Assembly (NCBI RefSeq): GCF_022512515.1 | Contig: NZ_JAKWBK010000001.1 | Span: forward strand, 4,562,353 to 4,626,352 | Direction of reading: 5' to 3' | From: Paraniabella hibiscisoli | Lineage (GTDB): Bacteria; Bacteroidota; Bacteroidia; Chitinophagales; Chitinophagaceae | DNA: 64,000 nt | Shown: positions 21,295-31,059 of the stretch, in pieces | How positions within the stretch are numbered: the first letter of the stretch is position 1 | Layout of the letters: each line of letters opens with the position of its first letter | Notes under the pieces: generated by a model | Seen by the model: the letters and a program-made list of their open reading frames with translations, nothing else | What the model was told of the DNA's origin: nothing | Database searches by the model: none | Made by a program: the position numbers and the translations under genes

Positions 21295-21783
21295 TTATAA
21301 CCCACTTGCAAATACCTGGGTCCAGTAAGCTCCTGCTTTAGCGGCGCCCATTTCTGTAGCATTTCTATTCATAATGTTTTTGCAATGGCCCGTACTGTTC
21401 AGCCAACTATACATAACATCATCAACAGTTTGCTGGCCCATGGCAATGTTTTCGGCAAAAAAACTCCATTTATAGCCGGCAGCAGTAATGCGGGTTCCGG
21501 GATTGGAATTGCGGTTGCCGGTATGGCTGAGCTTCTTTCGGCTGTTCATATAATTGCTATGAGCTTGGGCTGCCGATTCAAGCCGGTCATTCCATTTTAA
21601 AGGTTTAACAGGTGGCATGCTGGCGCCACCGCATTTACAGCCTTTACTACGTATTTTATTAACTGCCTGCAGCAGGTCGCGCGGGTTGGCAGAATTGGAG
21701 CCGTTTTGTCCCGATTGTGCGGTAGAACAACTAAAGCTAGTAAAAAGCAGGCTAAATAGCAGGATAGGGGCAGTGATCTTCAT
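21295..21783 (-). CDS. CAP-domain (SCP/PR1-like) secreted protein
   Basis: 162 residues with a lipoprotein-like signal (LLFSLLFTSFSC). The CAP fold is shown by AVNKIRSKGCKCGG, LKWNDRLESAAQAHSNYM, KLSHTGNRNSNPGTRITAAGYKWSFFAENIAMG and SWLNSTGHCKNIMNRNATEMGAAKAGAYWTQVF, which are the usual His and Glu cavity residues. The function of bacterial CAP proteins is mostly unknown. It converges on the aspartyl protease gene. Confidence 0.9.
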   Translation of the reverse strand: MKITAPILLFSLLFTSFSCSTAQSGQNGSNSANPRDLLQAVNKIRSKGCKCGGASMPPVKPLKWNDRLESAAQAHSNYMNSRKKLSHTGNRNSNPGTRITAAGYKWSFFAENIAMGQQTVDDVMYSWLNSTGHCKNIMNRNATEMGAAKAGAYWTQVFASGL

Positions 21784-21793
21784 TGCAGGAAGA

Positions 21794-22264
21794 TTATTGT
21801 TTTTTATGTTCTTTTTTATAAGCAGCGCTCAGCGCTTCCAGCTTTTCAAGAAAAGGACGAATAGTTGAAACCGCCTCGTTGGAGCTGCCGCCGTAAGAAA
21901 TGGAATGAGTATAATTTTTGTCTTTGAGTGTTACCCTCACATCACAGCCATCGGCGCAAACATTGCAAAGATTGATATGAATGTTATTAAACTGCTCTTT
22001 ATTGACAAGGGCGCTTAATTCTTTCCATAGTGTTTTATCTGTAGCGGTAACAGTTTCCGTTGTTTGTGCCTGGTCGCAGGAAGGGTAGTAACGGTATACT
22101 GATTGATCGGCATTGATAACGAGTGAATCTCCACCCGTACACCAGCCACAAACTGTGCTGATGCTGATGGTAAGATCATTGTTGGAAACCAGCGCAGATT
22201 TTCTCTGGCAACCGGCGGCTGCCAGTACAATAGAAATAATAAATACGACGATCGGGTATCTCAT
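21794..22264 (-). CDS. Hypothetical lipoprotein with cysteine pairs
   Basis: 156 residues, lipobox AAAGC followed by QRKSALVSNN. Two CxxC-like pairs (STVCGWCTGGD and INLCNVCADGCD) in a small beta-rich domain suggest structural disulfides or metal binding. It ends 10 bp before the CAP gene and is probably cotranscribed with it. I do not recognise the family. Confidence 0.7.
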   Translation of the reverse strand: MRYPIVVFIISIVLAAAGCQRKSALVSNNDLTISISTVCGWCTGGDSLVINADQSVYRYYPSCDQAQTTETVTATDKTLWKELSALVNKEQFNNIHINLCNVCADGCDVRVTLKDKNYTHSISYGGSSNEAVSTIRPFLEKLEALSAAYKKEHKKQ

Positions 22265-22310
22265 CAGCTAAAAACTGTTTAAGCGTTGTACACCCTACAC
22301 TTCAAAAATG

Positions 22311-23620
22311 CTACCAATGTGCAAAGTCCAGCTCGTAATTTCCTTTGATTCTCTCCATCGGCGGGTTAAAATAGCCGTACTTCAGGTCGGGGAACTCGTT
22401 GCGTATTTCCTGTAGTAATTGTTGTACACCCATGCATTCACCGGTATCGGTAGCGCCAATCTTGCCCAGGTACCAATCGGGATCGATATTAAAATTACGC
22501 CACTGTATCATTTTAAGATTCGTGTCTTTGATTAGTTTGCGCAGGGCTTCATATTCTGCAATGCTATCCGTCATACCCGGGAATACGAAATAGTTGATCG
22601 AGGTCCAGCCGCCAAAACTGTTCACCACTTTCAGGCTCTCAATAATATCTTCAAATTCGTAATTATTAGGACGGTAATAGGGCATGTATACTTCCGGACG
22701 CGCGCTGTTGGTACTTACCCTAATGGAGTTCAAACCAGCTTCGCATAATCTTTTAACGGCATCTGGTTTCGATCCGTTGGTATTGATATTAATGCTGCCT
22801 TTATCAGTATGCTTTCTTATTTCTATAATTGCCTTTTCGATGGTTTCCCACATCAGGAGCGGTTCGCCCTCACAACCCTGTCCAAAACTGATCAGTGGGA
22901 AGGGAGCTGTTTCAAATGCGGTACCGTAAATTCTACGATTTCCTCCACCGATGGTTTAAACTTCAGGCGATCCTGCGTAGAAACGATGGTTTCTTCATCA
23001 GGCTGCAGGGAAATGCATCCTACACAATTCGCATTACATGCCGGCGATGCGGGTACCGGGCATTCCCATCTGCCCATAAAATAATTACGGGCGGCCGGGC
23101 AATGATAGGTAAGGGCACAATTCTCAGCCAGGTGCTTCACCAGCCTGTTATGGGGGTAAGCGCTGATCAGGTGCTCCACACCGGTCTCTACTTTTTCGGT
23201 ATTAAAGCCGCTGCATTCCTGCCTGATGTCCTGCTCAATACGCATGGCCGGCACATAAAACTTTTCATCCTGCCAACCTACAGCGGTGTAACAAAAGAGT
23301 GGAAGGGTAGGCGCGTCAGGTGCGGTTTCGTAAGCAGAGAGGTAAAAGCCGGTATGTGCAGGCGGAATAAAAGCCGCTACAGCCCAACCTTTTTCACAAA
23401 GCCTCATATCGCCGGTTTCTACATCAATACCGATACCTCTGCGACCCGGCAACTCGTATAAAGAACCGCCATCGGGTAGCTCAATCCACTCGTCCTCAGG
23501 AATGGGCATGGCATCCCAGCCGGTACGGCCGGTAACATATAAAGAAGTATCCTCGAAAATATTGCCTTTTCCGTCAGAGTATAAAATATAGGGAGATGAT
23601 GTGAGGCTATTATGTTTCAA
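22311..23620 (-). CDS. Radical SAM protein (frameshifted)
   Basis: The 4Fe-4S/SAM motif C-x3-C-x2-C is seen as SPACNANCVGCIS at about residue 192, followed, after a frame break near 22910, by FPLISFGQGCEGEPLL (the Gly-rich SAM-contacting strand, GxGEP). Later come SININTNGSKPDAVKRLCEAGLNSIRVSTNS and the barrel C-terminus. The break is repaired by one C in a C run; length is then about 436 residues. The N-terminal 190 residues are an unusual addition ahead of the iron-sulfur site, with a second cysteine cluster (ALTYHCPAARNYFMGRWECPVP). The substrate is unknown. Confidence 0.85.
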
Positions 23621-23686
23621 TTACTCAATTTTAATGATAACAGGTGACAGATGACAGCAGTACTGTCAACTGCGAACTGTCAATTG

Positions 23687-24223
23687 TCAAACTAACTTTG
23701 TCCTGCAAAAGTCGTTAAATTCCTGTTCATTTACCGCATTATCTGCATATTCTATTTCATGCTGGTAAATTTTATTGTTTTTGAGATCGATGGTAAGAAT
23801 ATCATCTTTTAAGATCAGGTTGCTGATATCGGACCAGGGAATATTTTTGCCGGGAATGTTGGATAACTAATACCGCCTTGCTGAACGTCTATTTTTAGCT
23901 TTCGCGTTGAAATGAAGTAAAGACCCGCCAGCAGGAGATTCACCCAGATTCCGGCATTATAGGGGTGCGGCTCCAGAGAAGTGCAATGGTCACTAGCAAC
24001 AATGCATTAGACATGAGCGGCTTCTTCTTTTATAGGCCCTGTAATCCCAGCTTATTCTAAAAACTGCAAGAACTAATAATAGCAGGTAAATTCCCTGCCC
24101 CCATGCTTCCTGCTCCGAACCAAGTAAGTATAAGCCCGCTATATTCAGCAGGATAATGCTATACGAAAACACCTGGTAAGTAACCAGTTTCTTATTAGGA
24201 ATAACAAATTGATAGCTGGACAA
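23687..24223 (-). CDS. Small membrane protein with PH-like C-terminal domain (frameshifted)
   Basis: Reassembled from three frames (breaks near 24015, 23950 and 23865). The N-terminal part has two to four membrane helices (VFSYSIILLNIAGLYLLG, IYLLLLVLAVFRISW, ALLLVTIALLW, VNLLLAGLYFIS). The C-terminal part (KLKIDVQQGGIS, IPWSDISNLILKDDILTIDLKNNKIYQ) resembles the bacterial PH-like 'YcxB/DUF304' type beta sandwich. About 178 residues. The number of breaks is high for its size, so a decayed gene cannot be excluded. No functional clue from neighbours. Confidence 0.55.
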
Positions 24224-24275
24224 TAAAATAATTTTCGAGTTTCATGTAACTAATTAAATTTGAGATAAAATTTAA

Positions 24276-25316
24276 TTAGTTACTGGTAGTTAATGCGTTA
24301 CAAAGTTTAAATAAAGCTCTGGCTCCTACATTAGCATTCCATTCTGTGTCGCCAACGCCTACTTCCACCAGGTCAAAGCCAATTACTTTACGTCCGCTTT
24401 TAAGGATCTCGTGAAAGAGGTAAAACATACGATCCAGCTCAAACCCACCAGGAACCGGTGTGCCGGTATTGGGGCAAAGTTTGGGATCGAGGCCGTCGAT
24501 ATCAAAACTAATATGCACTTTTTCGGGAAGGCTGCTAATAATTTCCGCAGCAATTTCGCGGAAGGTATCACCGCCAAACTGCCTTTCCTTAATATCCTGG
24601 TCAAAATAGGGAATCACCCGACCGTTGCTGCTTTGAATATATTCCCACTCATCCTGGCTCATATCCCGCACACCCACCTGGGTAATGGTTTTGATCTGCG
24701 GAATCTCATTCAGCGCATTATACATAATACTGGCATGCGAATATTTAAAACCCTCGTAAGCCTTTTTCAGGTCACAATGGGCGTCTATCTGCAAAATACC
24801 GTACTCATCATGTTGTTCGGCCAAAGCCTTATACAGGCCGAAAGGGGTACTATGATCACCACCCAACAAACCCACCAGCTTCCCGTTCTCCAGGTGCGTT
24901 TTTGCCTGCCTGTATACCCAATCGTTGAGATAGTCGCCGCCTTCGTTTACTTCCCTGATGGATTTACACATGAACTGGTTGGCTTTTAACTCTTCCCCGC
25001 GGGAGATATAATCAATATACAATTCAGCCTCCCTTCGCAGGTAAGCGCTTTTCAACTGTAATTGCTTATCGGTGGGGGTAAGATAAAAACCTCTTTTCCA
25101 GGCATCAGGAAACTGAGGATCGTACAGGTCAACTTGCAAACTGGCTCTGCAAATAGCTTCAGGAGCTTTTGCTGTACCCGATCCGTAACTTACTGTTACT
25201 TCCCAGGGCACACTTATAACAATCAGATCAGCATTTTCTTCTGTACTGGGCAACCCAAAAACATTATTTTCAGGGTTACTAACTGCATTTTGATCGAAAT
25301 TTTTTAAATCCAACAT
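24276..25316 (-). CDS. Arginase/agmatinase-family ureohydrolase
   Basis: Intact, 346 residues. The binuclear Mn site is complete: GLLGGDHST (His ligand), LQIDAHCDLK (Asp-His-Asp) and HISFDIDGLDP (Asp-x-Asp). The length and N-terminal extension differ from classical agmatinase (about 300 residues), and the family is a Bacteroidota-type arginase/agmatinase/formiminoglutamase, so the guanidino substrate is not certain. It is cytoplasmic and stands alone on the minus strand. Confidence 0.9.
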   Translation of the reverse strand: MLDLKNFDQNAVSNPENNVFGLPSTEENADLIVISVPWEVTVSYGSGTAKAPEAICRASLQVDLYDPQFPDAWKRGFYLTPTDKQLQLKSAYLRREAELYIDYISRGEELKANQFMCKSIREVNEGGDYLNDWVYRQAKTHLENGKLVGLLGGDHSTPFGLYKALAEQHDEYGILQIDAHCDLKKAYEGFKYSHASIMYNALNEIPQIKTITQVGVRDMSQDEWEYIQSSNGRVIPYFDQDIKERQFGGDTFREIAAEIISSLPEKVHISFDIDGLDPKLCPNTGTPVPGGFELDRMFYLFHEILKSGRKVIGFDLVEVGVGDTEWNANVGARALFKLCNALTTSN

Positions 25317-25483
25317 AGCTTAAAAAATTTGAAAGGGGCCGCAAGATACACCGATTATATGATAAGGGAGATTAAAATATACTAATTTCATGATGCTCAA
25401 AATCCTGGTTAGGTGATGCGGCTTGGAGAGGCTCAAAGAAATTTAAATTGACATAGATTATCGTAACAAACTTATTTTCAATT

Positions 25484-25518
25484 AAAAACCTCACAAGTTA
25501 TTAGCCTGTGAGGTTTTT
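25484..25518. terminator. Bidirectional rho-independent terminator
   Basis: Hairpin AAAAACCTCACA / TGTGAGGTTTTT with an eleven-base loop, with A run on one side and T run on the other. It lies between the msrA gene and the arginase-family gene, both on the minus strand, and would terminate transcripts from either side. Confidence 0.8.
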
Positions 25519-25572
25519 ATATTGTCCTTCTTGCTCCGTACTTTTATTTAAACAAAAACCAAGCCTAACCCG

Positions 25573-26241
25573 CTATTTTTTCAATTTATCTTTAAAAGCG
25601 ATCTTAAATTTATCTACTTTAGGCCTGATCACCACCTTACAATAGGGATTCTTGTTTTCGTTGCCATTAAAATAACCCTGGTGATAATCTTCAGCCGCAT
25701 AAAAATGGCGAAACGGTTTTATCTCAGTTACTATCGGATCATTAAACGCGCCGCTTTTGTCCAATGCTGTTTTGTAGTAGTTGGCTTTTTCTTTCTGGTT
25801 ATCATTGTGATAATAAACGCCACTGCGGTATTGGGTGCCTACATCATTCCCCTGGCGGTTTAACGTGGTAGGATCGTGGGTCTTCCAGAAAATCTCTAAT
25901 AGCTCATCAAAAGAAACTATTGCAGGGTCGTAAACAATTTGTAGTGCTTCCGCAAAGCCGGTATTGCCTGAGCATACTTCTTCGTAAGTTGGATTTTTTG
26001 TATCACCATCTGTATAACCACTGGTTACTTTCTCCACTCCATTCACATCCTGAAAAATGGCTTCTGTACACCAAAAACAGCCGTTAGCAAAAGTGGCTGT
26101 GTCTTTCTTATTTTCCATTGTTGATTTTTTATTTTCGGGGCCGGTAAATTGAACGGACTCCAATTTACTGTTCTTCTTCTGCGCACAGGCGCTAAAGCCA
26201 GTTAAGATAGTCAAAAGAGCCGACAAAAGAATTTTGTGCAT
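25573..26241 (-). CDS. msrA: Peptide-methionine (S)-S-oxide reductase
   Basis: 222 residues. The N-terminus is a lipoprotein-type signal (LLTILTGFSAC), so this MsrA is exported. The catalytic motif G-C-F-W-C is in TFANGCFWCTEAIF, followed by SGYTDGDTKNPTYEEVCSGNTGFAEALQIVYDP and HDPTTLNRQGNDVGTQYRSGVYYH, all conserved in MsrA. It repairs oxidised methionine in envelope proteins. A resolving Cys is seen near the C-terminus in NPYCKVVIRP. Confidence 0.95.
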   Translation of the reverse strand: MHKILLSALLTILTGFSACAQKKNSKLESVQFTGPENKKSTMENKKDTATFANGCFWCTEAIFQDVNGVEKVTSGYTDGDTKNPTYEEVCSGNTGFAEALQIVYDPAIVSFDELLEIFWKTHDPTTLNRQGNDVGTQYRSGVYYHNDNQKEKANYYKTALDKSGAFNDPIVTEIKPFRHFYAAEDYHQGYFNGNENKNPYCKVVIRPKVDKFKIAFKDKLKK

Positions 26242-26390
26242 TGTTTTATTTTTAATCTAACAATACCTACGATTAAAAGTTTACAACGGTTTGCAGGGTA
26301 ATGTTAAACCCGTTTTAAACCGGCTACTACTTTCGCCCAAAGGTTTTAGTTTGCCTGTGATTCAGCCTTTTTCATCTAAACCCATACCCG

Positions 26391-26792
26391 TTATTGAATG
26401 GGTTGTTTAAGGTCCAGCACCGGCACCAGCCCCTTGGTAGGTAAATAAATAATCTGCGGTAAACTACCTTTATCAGCAATTTTCTCCAGTGTTCTAATGA
26501 ATAGATACTGGTTATAGGTTTCGTTAAGCGTGCCGTTCTCCACCTTCATCGCTTCCGCCATACCCCGGGCGCGCTCAATTTCTGCCTGGGCATTGAGCTT
26601 TTCAGCCTCCAGCCGGGCCTTAGCTTCTTCTACTAATATGCGCCGGTTTTGCTCGGCTTTTGCCATTTCAGCTTTACCGGCCATTTCCTGCTGCCATACC
26701 TTATATCTTGGAATACCAAACATCAATGCTACTATAACAATTACCAATATTAGTATTGCAAATGTTACCAGGGTTCCAATGTTTTTGATCAT
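26391..26792 (-). CDS. Small membrane-anchored coiled-coil protein (prohibitin-like C-terminal type)
   Basis: 133 residues with one N-terminal membrane helix (LVTFAILILVIVIVALMFG) and a charged coiled-coil rich in Ala/Glu/Lys (EMAGKAEMAKAEQNRRILVEEAKARLEAEKLNAQAEIERARGMAEAM region), ending in YLPTKGLVPVLDL. The coiled coil and ending look like the C-terminal part of SPFH/band-7 proteins, without the SPFH domain itself. Function unknown. Confidence 0.75.
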   Translation of the reverse strand: MIKNIGTLVTFAILILVIVIVALMFGIPRYKVWQQEMAGKAEMAKAEQNRRILVEEAKARLEAEKLNAQAEIERARGMAEAMKVENGTLNETYNQYLFIRTLEKIADKGSLPQIIYLPTKGLVPVLDLKQPIQ

Positions 26793-27389
26793 ATCGAAGT
26801 CTTTTTCAAATATAGGTTTAAAATATTAGGTTATTCCGTAGCAAAATGGAAAGGGTGTATTTCAAATTTTCGCTAAAGTCATGACGTTCGAAGTGGAGCG
26901 CCTCGGAAATAGTAGAGATTTCCTCGGGCGGATGAATCATTAATATATCGCTGTGATGTAGCTCTACCTCCTTGTGATTATTGTTCTACTAAAATATCGC
27001 AGCTATGCTGCTTTTATTGTTTTGATCATTGCCGCATAGCGGCATCGTATTAATAGCTGCCATAATAATTCCTCAGTTATCTGAGCTGCGTAGCAGTGAT
27101 ATATTCTGTTTCATACAAAGAGGAATTGACGCGATCGCCCTGGAGATTTCCCGACAGGCTCAAAGGGATCTACAAAAGGAACTATAGCATAAGCGAAAAT
27201 TTGAAATGCGCCCAATGGAAATCAGCAGGGTAGGTATTTTGAATATTGGCTTTTAGAAGCCCGGCTACTGCCATCCGCAGGGATGACGTAATGATATCAG
27301 TACGAATTGGAAACCAGGCCTGGCGAATCATAAATGAACGGCATTGACTGATGTGCCACCCTTATATTTGAAAGTTTAAATACAATTTC
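26793..27389. other. Intergenic region with inverted-repeat-bounded element
   Basis: About 600 bp without a gene. A 17-bp near-perfect inverted pair (TATTTCAAATTTTCGCT around 26865 and AGCGAAAATTTGAAATG around 27190) encloses about 320 bp that itself holds several short palindromic words (GCAGCTATGCTGC, GCCGCATAGCGGC, GAGCTGCGTAGCAG). This could be a MITE-like or REP-type mobile repeat. No target duplication was identified. Confidence 0.5.
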
Positions 27390-28514
27390 ATGCGTTTTAC
27401 GGTAATAATACAGGATCCTTTCAAACAAACCGAGCAAACCCATTCCTCTCTTTCGGGTGAAGAAGCCGGGCAGCTCTTTCAACAGATTGATTGGGCCCAA
27501 TTGGAAAAGGCTGTGTATGACCGGCTGGAAGAAGTGGTGCACCATTTTTATTTTTACGAGATCAGCCAGGAGGCTAATGGCGAAAAACGAACCTTAACCA
27601 TCAGCCCAGGATTGTTACCGGAAGACGATATGCCCGCAACCCGACCCGCGTACATGGTTCGGTACGAATATCCGCATCCAACTAAACCTGGTAAGTACCT
27701 CGATTATGTGCACCAGCAATGCGATTATGCCTTCGCTGAGCAAACGGTAAAGGCTTTTGTGCAGGGTGACCGGCAGTTTTTTAATGACCGATTTGAAACA
27801 CCCCGTAATAAAAACCTGGGCAGGCGAAGCTCGGTAAAGAAATTATTGAAAGTATTATTAGTATTGGTGCTTGCAATGTTATTATTTATCCAGTTTGTGA
27901 TAGGTTGGAGCCATGTACCGGAACACCTGGCCTCTTTACGTATGTGGGTATTTCCACAGTCATTCGAAAATGCAGAGGCAGATGAAGCAGAAGCTGCTAT
28001 AGCAAGTGCCGAGGCAGCAGCAAACAACATAACAGATGTGGCCACGTCTGCGCCAGAAGTGTTGCTGGATACCGTAATGTGGAAGGCAGCCATAGAACGT
28101 GGCGATTTTATACCCGATGGCGTAAAAGAAGAATATGAACGAGCCCGCCGGTTTGACCACACCAGGCTACAGCCTGCTACCGACCGGCCCACCAGCGAAG
28201 AAGCACAGGAAGCCATTCTGCATTACTATAAAGAGCGGGTAGGCAATTTATTAAAAGATAATAATGCTACTATTCGCATAGGCAAGGCTTATAATGCGCC
28301 ATTACAAGTGGGTGACAGCAATGGTGGCGAAATAGCCAGGGTAACGGCAATGGTTTGCGCCTTTAATAAAAAGGGAGATAACCTGGGTAATATTCAGATG
28401 CCGTTGGATATTGCTTATGATTTTGTACAATATGCCAACGATCCGGGCACCTGGTACCTGGCTGATCTGAGCCAGACCATTCCTTATGATTATGTACTGA
28501 TGAAAGGAAGGTGA
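27390..28514 (+). CDS. Hypothetical single-pass membrane protein
   Basis: 374 residues with a cytoplasmic N-terminal domain of about 150 residues, one membrane helix (KKLLKVLLVLVLAMLLFIQFVIGW, residues about 150-172) and an acidic, Ala-rich external part (ENAEADEAEAAIASAEAAA) leading to a C-terminal domain. No known motif seen. It stands alone between the repeat-bearing region and the TfoX-like gene. Confidence 0.65.
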   Translation: MRFTVIIQDPFKQTEQTHSSLSGEEAGQLFQQIDWAQLEKAVYDRLEEVVHHFYFYEISQEANGEKRTLTISPGLLPEDDMPATRPAYMVRYEYPHPTKPGKYLDYVHQQCDYAFAEQTVKAFVQGDRQFFNDRFETPRNKNLGRRSSVKKLLKVLLVLVLAMLLFIQFVIGWSHVPEHLASLRMWVFPQSFENAEADEAEAAIASAEAAANNITDVATSAPEVLLDTVMWKAAIERGDFIPDGVKEEYERARRFDHTRLQPATDRPTSEEAQEAILHYYKERVGNLLKDNNATIRIGKAYNAPLQVGDSNGGEIARVTAMVCAFNKKGDNLGNIQMPLDIAYDFVQYANDPGTWYLADLSQTIPYDYVLMKGR

Positions 28515-28519
28515 GGGAG

Positions 28520-28597
28520 GGAGGAAGAGATGTTAGATGACAGTTGACAGAACTTAGATGACAGATGCTGGATGGCAGATGTTAGATGACGGATTGC
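28520..28597. repeat. Short degenerate direct repeats (TAGATGACAG type)
   Basis: About six degenerate copies of a (T/A)GATGACAG(A/T)TG-like word follow the membrane protein gene. The same words occur inside the large tandem array at 44.3-45.2 kb, so this is likely a single remnant of the same repeat family. Confidence 0.5.
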
Positions 28598-28950
28598 AGA
28601 CGTCTTATTTCTTTTCTTCGAAGCTTTTGCTTTTGGATTGTACTCAGGCATAGCCCGATCCAATAGGCCAGGGCTTTGGCGGTTTGCAATACCTCCGGTG
28701 ATACATAGCAGTAACCGGCTAGTTCTTTGCCTTTCATGATCATGGGTTGGTAACCGGGTTCTTCAGCAAGTGTAGCATCCATTTCAGGATCATACCGGCA
28801 CATAAGCCGGTCGCCGGACACATTAACGCACATTTTACCATTTACTATAAATGCCAGTCCGCTAAACATGGCTTTCTCCTCAATTTCAATGCCCGGTTTC
28901 TGCTGCAGGTATTGTCTTACACGGTCTGCCAGTTGTATATTGTATGCCAT
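28582..28950 (-). CDS. TfoX N-terminal domain protein
   Basis: About 122 residues from ATG 28950 (MAYNIQLADRVRQYLQQKPG). An upstream in-frame ATG would add 48 residues that do not fit the family, so it was rejected. IEEKAMFSGLAFIVNGKMCVNVSGDRLMCRYDPE and YCYVSPEVLQTAKALAYWIGLCLS match TfoX/Sxy N-terminal-domain proteins. In other bacteria TfoX proteins influence competence; in Bacteroidota the role is unknown. Confidence 0.8.
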   Translation of the reverse strand: MAYNIQLADRVRQYLQQKPGIEIEEKAMFSGLAFIVNGKMCVNVSGDRLMCRYDPEMDATLAEEPGYQPMIMKGKELAGYCYVSPEVLQTAKALAYWIGLCLSTIQKQKLRRKEIRRLQSVI

Positions 28951-29007
28951 GGGCGGAGTTAATAACACTAAAATATAAAATAAACTGATATTTGCAGCAT
29001 AACTACT

Positions 29008-29664
29008 ATGAACAACGAGCAGTTTATACATATTGCCGAAAGCGAATTTGCTACTCCTGCATGGGAAGTTACCCGGCAATACCTGGCCATTCATGGTCCT
29101 GCTTATCTGGATGAAAAATTAAGCATAGCGCGCATTGACAGGGAGCGCGAAGATGGCCTGGCAGTTGTGTATGTACCAGTAGTGGGTGAGCGGTTTTACT
29201 TTGCAGTTTATATAGATACTATTACTCAGCAAATAACCTCCGTTGGTACAGAAGCAAACCACCGGGTTAGTTTCAAAGCATTTTCTAATGAGCTGTCCCT
29301 CCGGGACATGCAAAACATGACCTTATTGCAAGCCACCCATTGCTGGAATAAGGGAGATCAGAAACCCAACACATATCTAAACTATAGCTATAGTTTCATA
29401 GAGATACAGCCTAACCCCGAACCAGATGAATTTGAAGATAAGCTGAAAAAATTGCTCGATCGCCTGGAAGTGGATGCTGACGGTATCCGGCAACTGGCTC
29501 AAAAGGCAGGTGGATATATACAGGTATCATCAGATATTCATAATGGCAACGGGCTTATTGGCGGGTTTCATATTACTGCGGTACAAATGGCCAGGATGGC
29601 TGCCCTGGGATTAAACATTGACATTGACCAGTGTGTAAGCGGAAAAAGATTTCCTGAGGAATAA
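29008..29664 (+). CDS. DUF4279-like protein
   Basis: 218 residues. The C-terminal half (HCWNKGDQKPNTYLNYSYSFIEIQPNPEPDEFEDKLKKLLDRL and GYIQVSSDIHNGNGLIGGFHITAVQMARMAALGLNIDID) fits the DUF4279 pattern of a 'KGD' turn followed by a beta sheet and a long helix. The N-terminal 95 residues form a separate unrecognised domain. No signal peptide, so cytoplasmic. Divergent from the TfoX-like gene with only 57 bp between, so both promoters are squeezed there. Confidence 0.6.
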   Translation: MNNEQFIHIAESEFATPAWEVTRQYLAIHGPAYLDEKLSIARIDREREDGLAVVYVPVVGERFYFAVYIDTITQQITSVGTEANHRVSFKAFSNELSLRDMQNMTLLQATHCWNKGDQKPNTYLNYSYSFIEIQPNPEPDEFEDKLKKLLDRLEVDADGIRQLAQKAGGYIQVSSDIHNGNGLIGGFHITAVQMARMAALGLNIDIDQCVSGKRFPEE

Positions 29665-29691
29665 CAACAGAATCTAAACTTATTTAAAAGC

Positions 29692-29994
29692 ATGCAATCA
29701 CCCGAACTGAATCAGCAAAAAAACAGGCAGCTATCGTTAGCGCTTATTGTGCTCAACGTAATACTGGTATTATGCCTGGAGCTTACGGGCAAACTTTCGG
29801 AGGACGAGTCGGCGCTCAACCTGCTACTGGCAGGTATTAGTGCAACGGTATTGCTGGGCGTGTTTGCCTTTGGCTATAAAGGAAGGGGCGGGCGTTTGGG
29901 CAAATGGTTATTTGTAATAGTGCTGCTGCTTACCCTGGGCTATGGCGCGCTTATATGGTATGCCTTTCAGTTGGGTAAAGCTTTTCAACATTAA
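29692..29994 (+). CDS. Small three-helix membrane protein
   Basis: 100 residues, with three predicted membrane helices (LALIVLNVILVLCLEL, NLLLAGISATVLLGVFAFGY and WLFVIVLLLTLGYGALIWYAF). No family recognised. Tight spacing (28 bp and 10 bp) to its neighbours suggests a small operon with the DUF4279-like and DUF2931-like genes. Confidence 0.65.
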   Translation: MQSPELNQQKNRQLSLALIVLNVILVLCLELTGKLSEDESALNLLLAGISATVLLGVFAFGYKGRGGRLGKWLFVIVLLLTLGYGALIWYAFQLGKAFQH

Positions 29995-30003
29995 ACAGGG
30001 GCT

Positions 30004-30686
30004 ATGCAACTTAACCGGATCAACCAGTTTTATATTATTGTGGCTATTGCCTTAATAGGCTTCCATGTGTACCGCGTCATTAGTTACCGCGCCTGGGATC
30101 GTTATTATTATTTCACCAATATTTGTGCGCCGGCTGCTTACCCGGTTTATGTAAGAGATGCTTATTTTATAACGGGTAGTGGGGAGATAAGCAGTATCCG
30201 CAATATGGAGGTAAATAGCTTTCAAACCAGCTGGAAGGAGGATTATTTTTTCCGGAAACGCATGAAAAGGAGCTACTGCCCGAAAAACTGGTGCTCAAAT
30301 ACGTGAGTTACCGCGACCAACATTTTTACCGGGATACGATTGACCTGCCGGTGGACACTATAAGAAAGCTGGTGGATCATATCATACTTGAAAGAAAAGC
30401 CGTAGATATCTACTATCGTGGCAGGGATGTACCCGGCATTCATTTTTTAATAGGTATTGCCAATGATGGGCATGTTCTGGTATGGCTGAAAGGGGCCGAG
30501 GTTGAACACCTAGTATTACGTACCCATATTCGCCCCATAATACCCACTGGCGACGATACTTATTATGGAGGCCCCATGACACCACAGGCTTATATAAAAG
30601 ACCGCTTTATGGGTTTGAATGACAGCCTGAAAGCAAAGATGCAGCTCGGCTGGGAAGCCGGCGCTCAGTACCGGGATAGTTTGTAA
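30004..30686 (+). CDS. DUF2931-like envelope protein (frameshifted)
   Basis: One N-terminal membrane helix (FYIIVAIALIGFHVYRVI) then ICAPAAYPVYVRDAYFITGSGEIS and, after a break near 30258, LPEKLVLKYVSYRDQHFYRDTIDLPVDTIRKLV. That order (a 'yPv' strand, a short polar loop and the LP..L.l.w.SY.D..FY...i.LP...I pattern) is characteristic of DUF2931. The break lies beside a run of T and is likely a base-calling error. About 227 residues. Role unknown; DUF2931 genes in Bacteroidota often occur in groups near polymorphic secretion loci, but none is seen here. Confidence 0.65.
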
Positions 30687-30744
30687 GCGCTAAGCAGTCG
30701 TTGATGTTGAAAGCCTTACCTGTTGGTGAAAATACCAACAGGGG

Positions 30745-31038
30745 CTAAATATCCATTCTTAAAAGCCCTTCTTTTAGTCTTTTTATAAGTTCTGGTGTTT
30801 CCAGACATGCTAAGGGACTTAGTTTATCAAGAGCAGGAACTTTGCTGTGTATCCATCTCAGGCTTGCCTCTCCAAATCTTGCATATACCACTTTGGCTAT
30901 ATCGGTATGGTTCTTCAATGTTTGCTTCAAAAGCTTTTGGGTTTCCGAATTTGTCCAATAAGTTTCAGTTGCCCAATTTACCAGATCATCCCAACCCATT
31001 CTGCTGCTCCTGTCAAAATATTGTTCAAGTTTGTGCAT
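30745..31038 (-). CDS. DUF2384-like (Xre/MbcA/ParS toxin-binding domain) protein
   Basis: 97 residues. The C-terminal VYARFGEASLRWIHSKVPALDKLSPLACLETPELIKRLKEGLLRM follows the DUF2384 pattern of 'A..W+....PAL...tPl..L.t.e....+...L.r+'. DUF2384 proteins are antitoxins of RES-type and related toxins. There is no toxin gene beside it: the downstream gene is the DUF2931-like one on the other strand. Directly upstream (31060-31187) are short open pieces in several frames that could be a frameshifted N-terminal extension. Confidence 0.6.
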   Translation of the reverse strand: MHKLEQYFDRSSRMGWDDLVNWATETYWTNSETQKLLKQTLKNHTDIAKVVYARFGEASLRWIHSKVPALDKLSPLACLETPELIKRLKEGLLRMDI

Positions 31039-31059
31039 AGTAGGATAGGTTTTTAGAAT

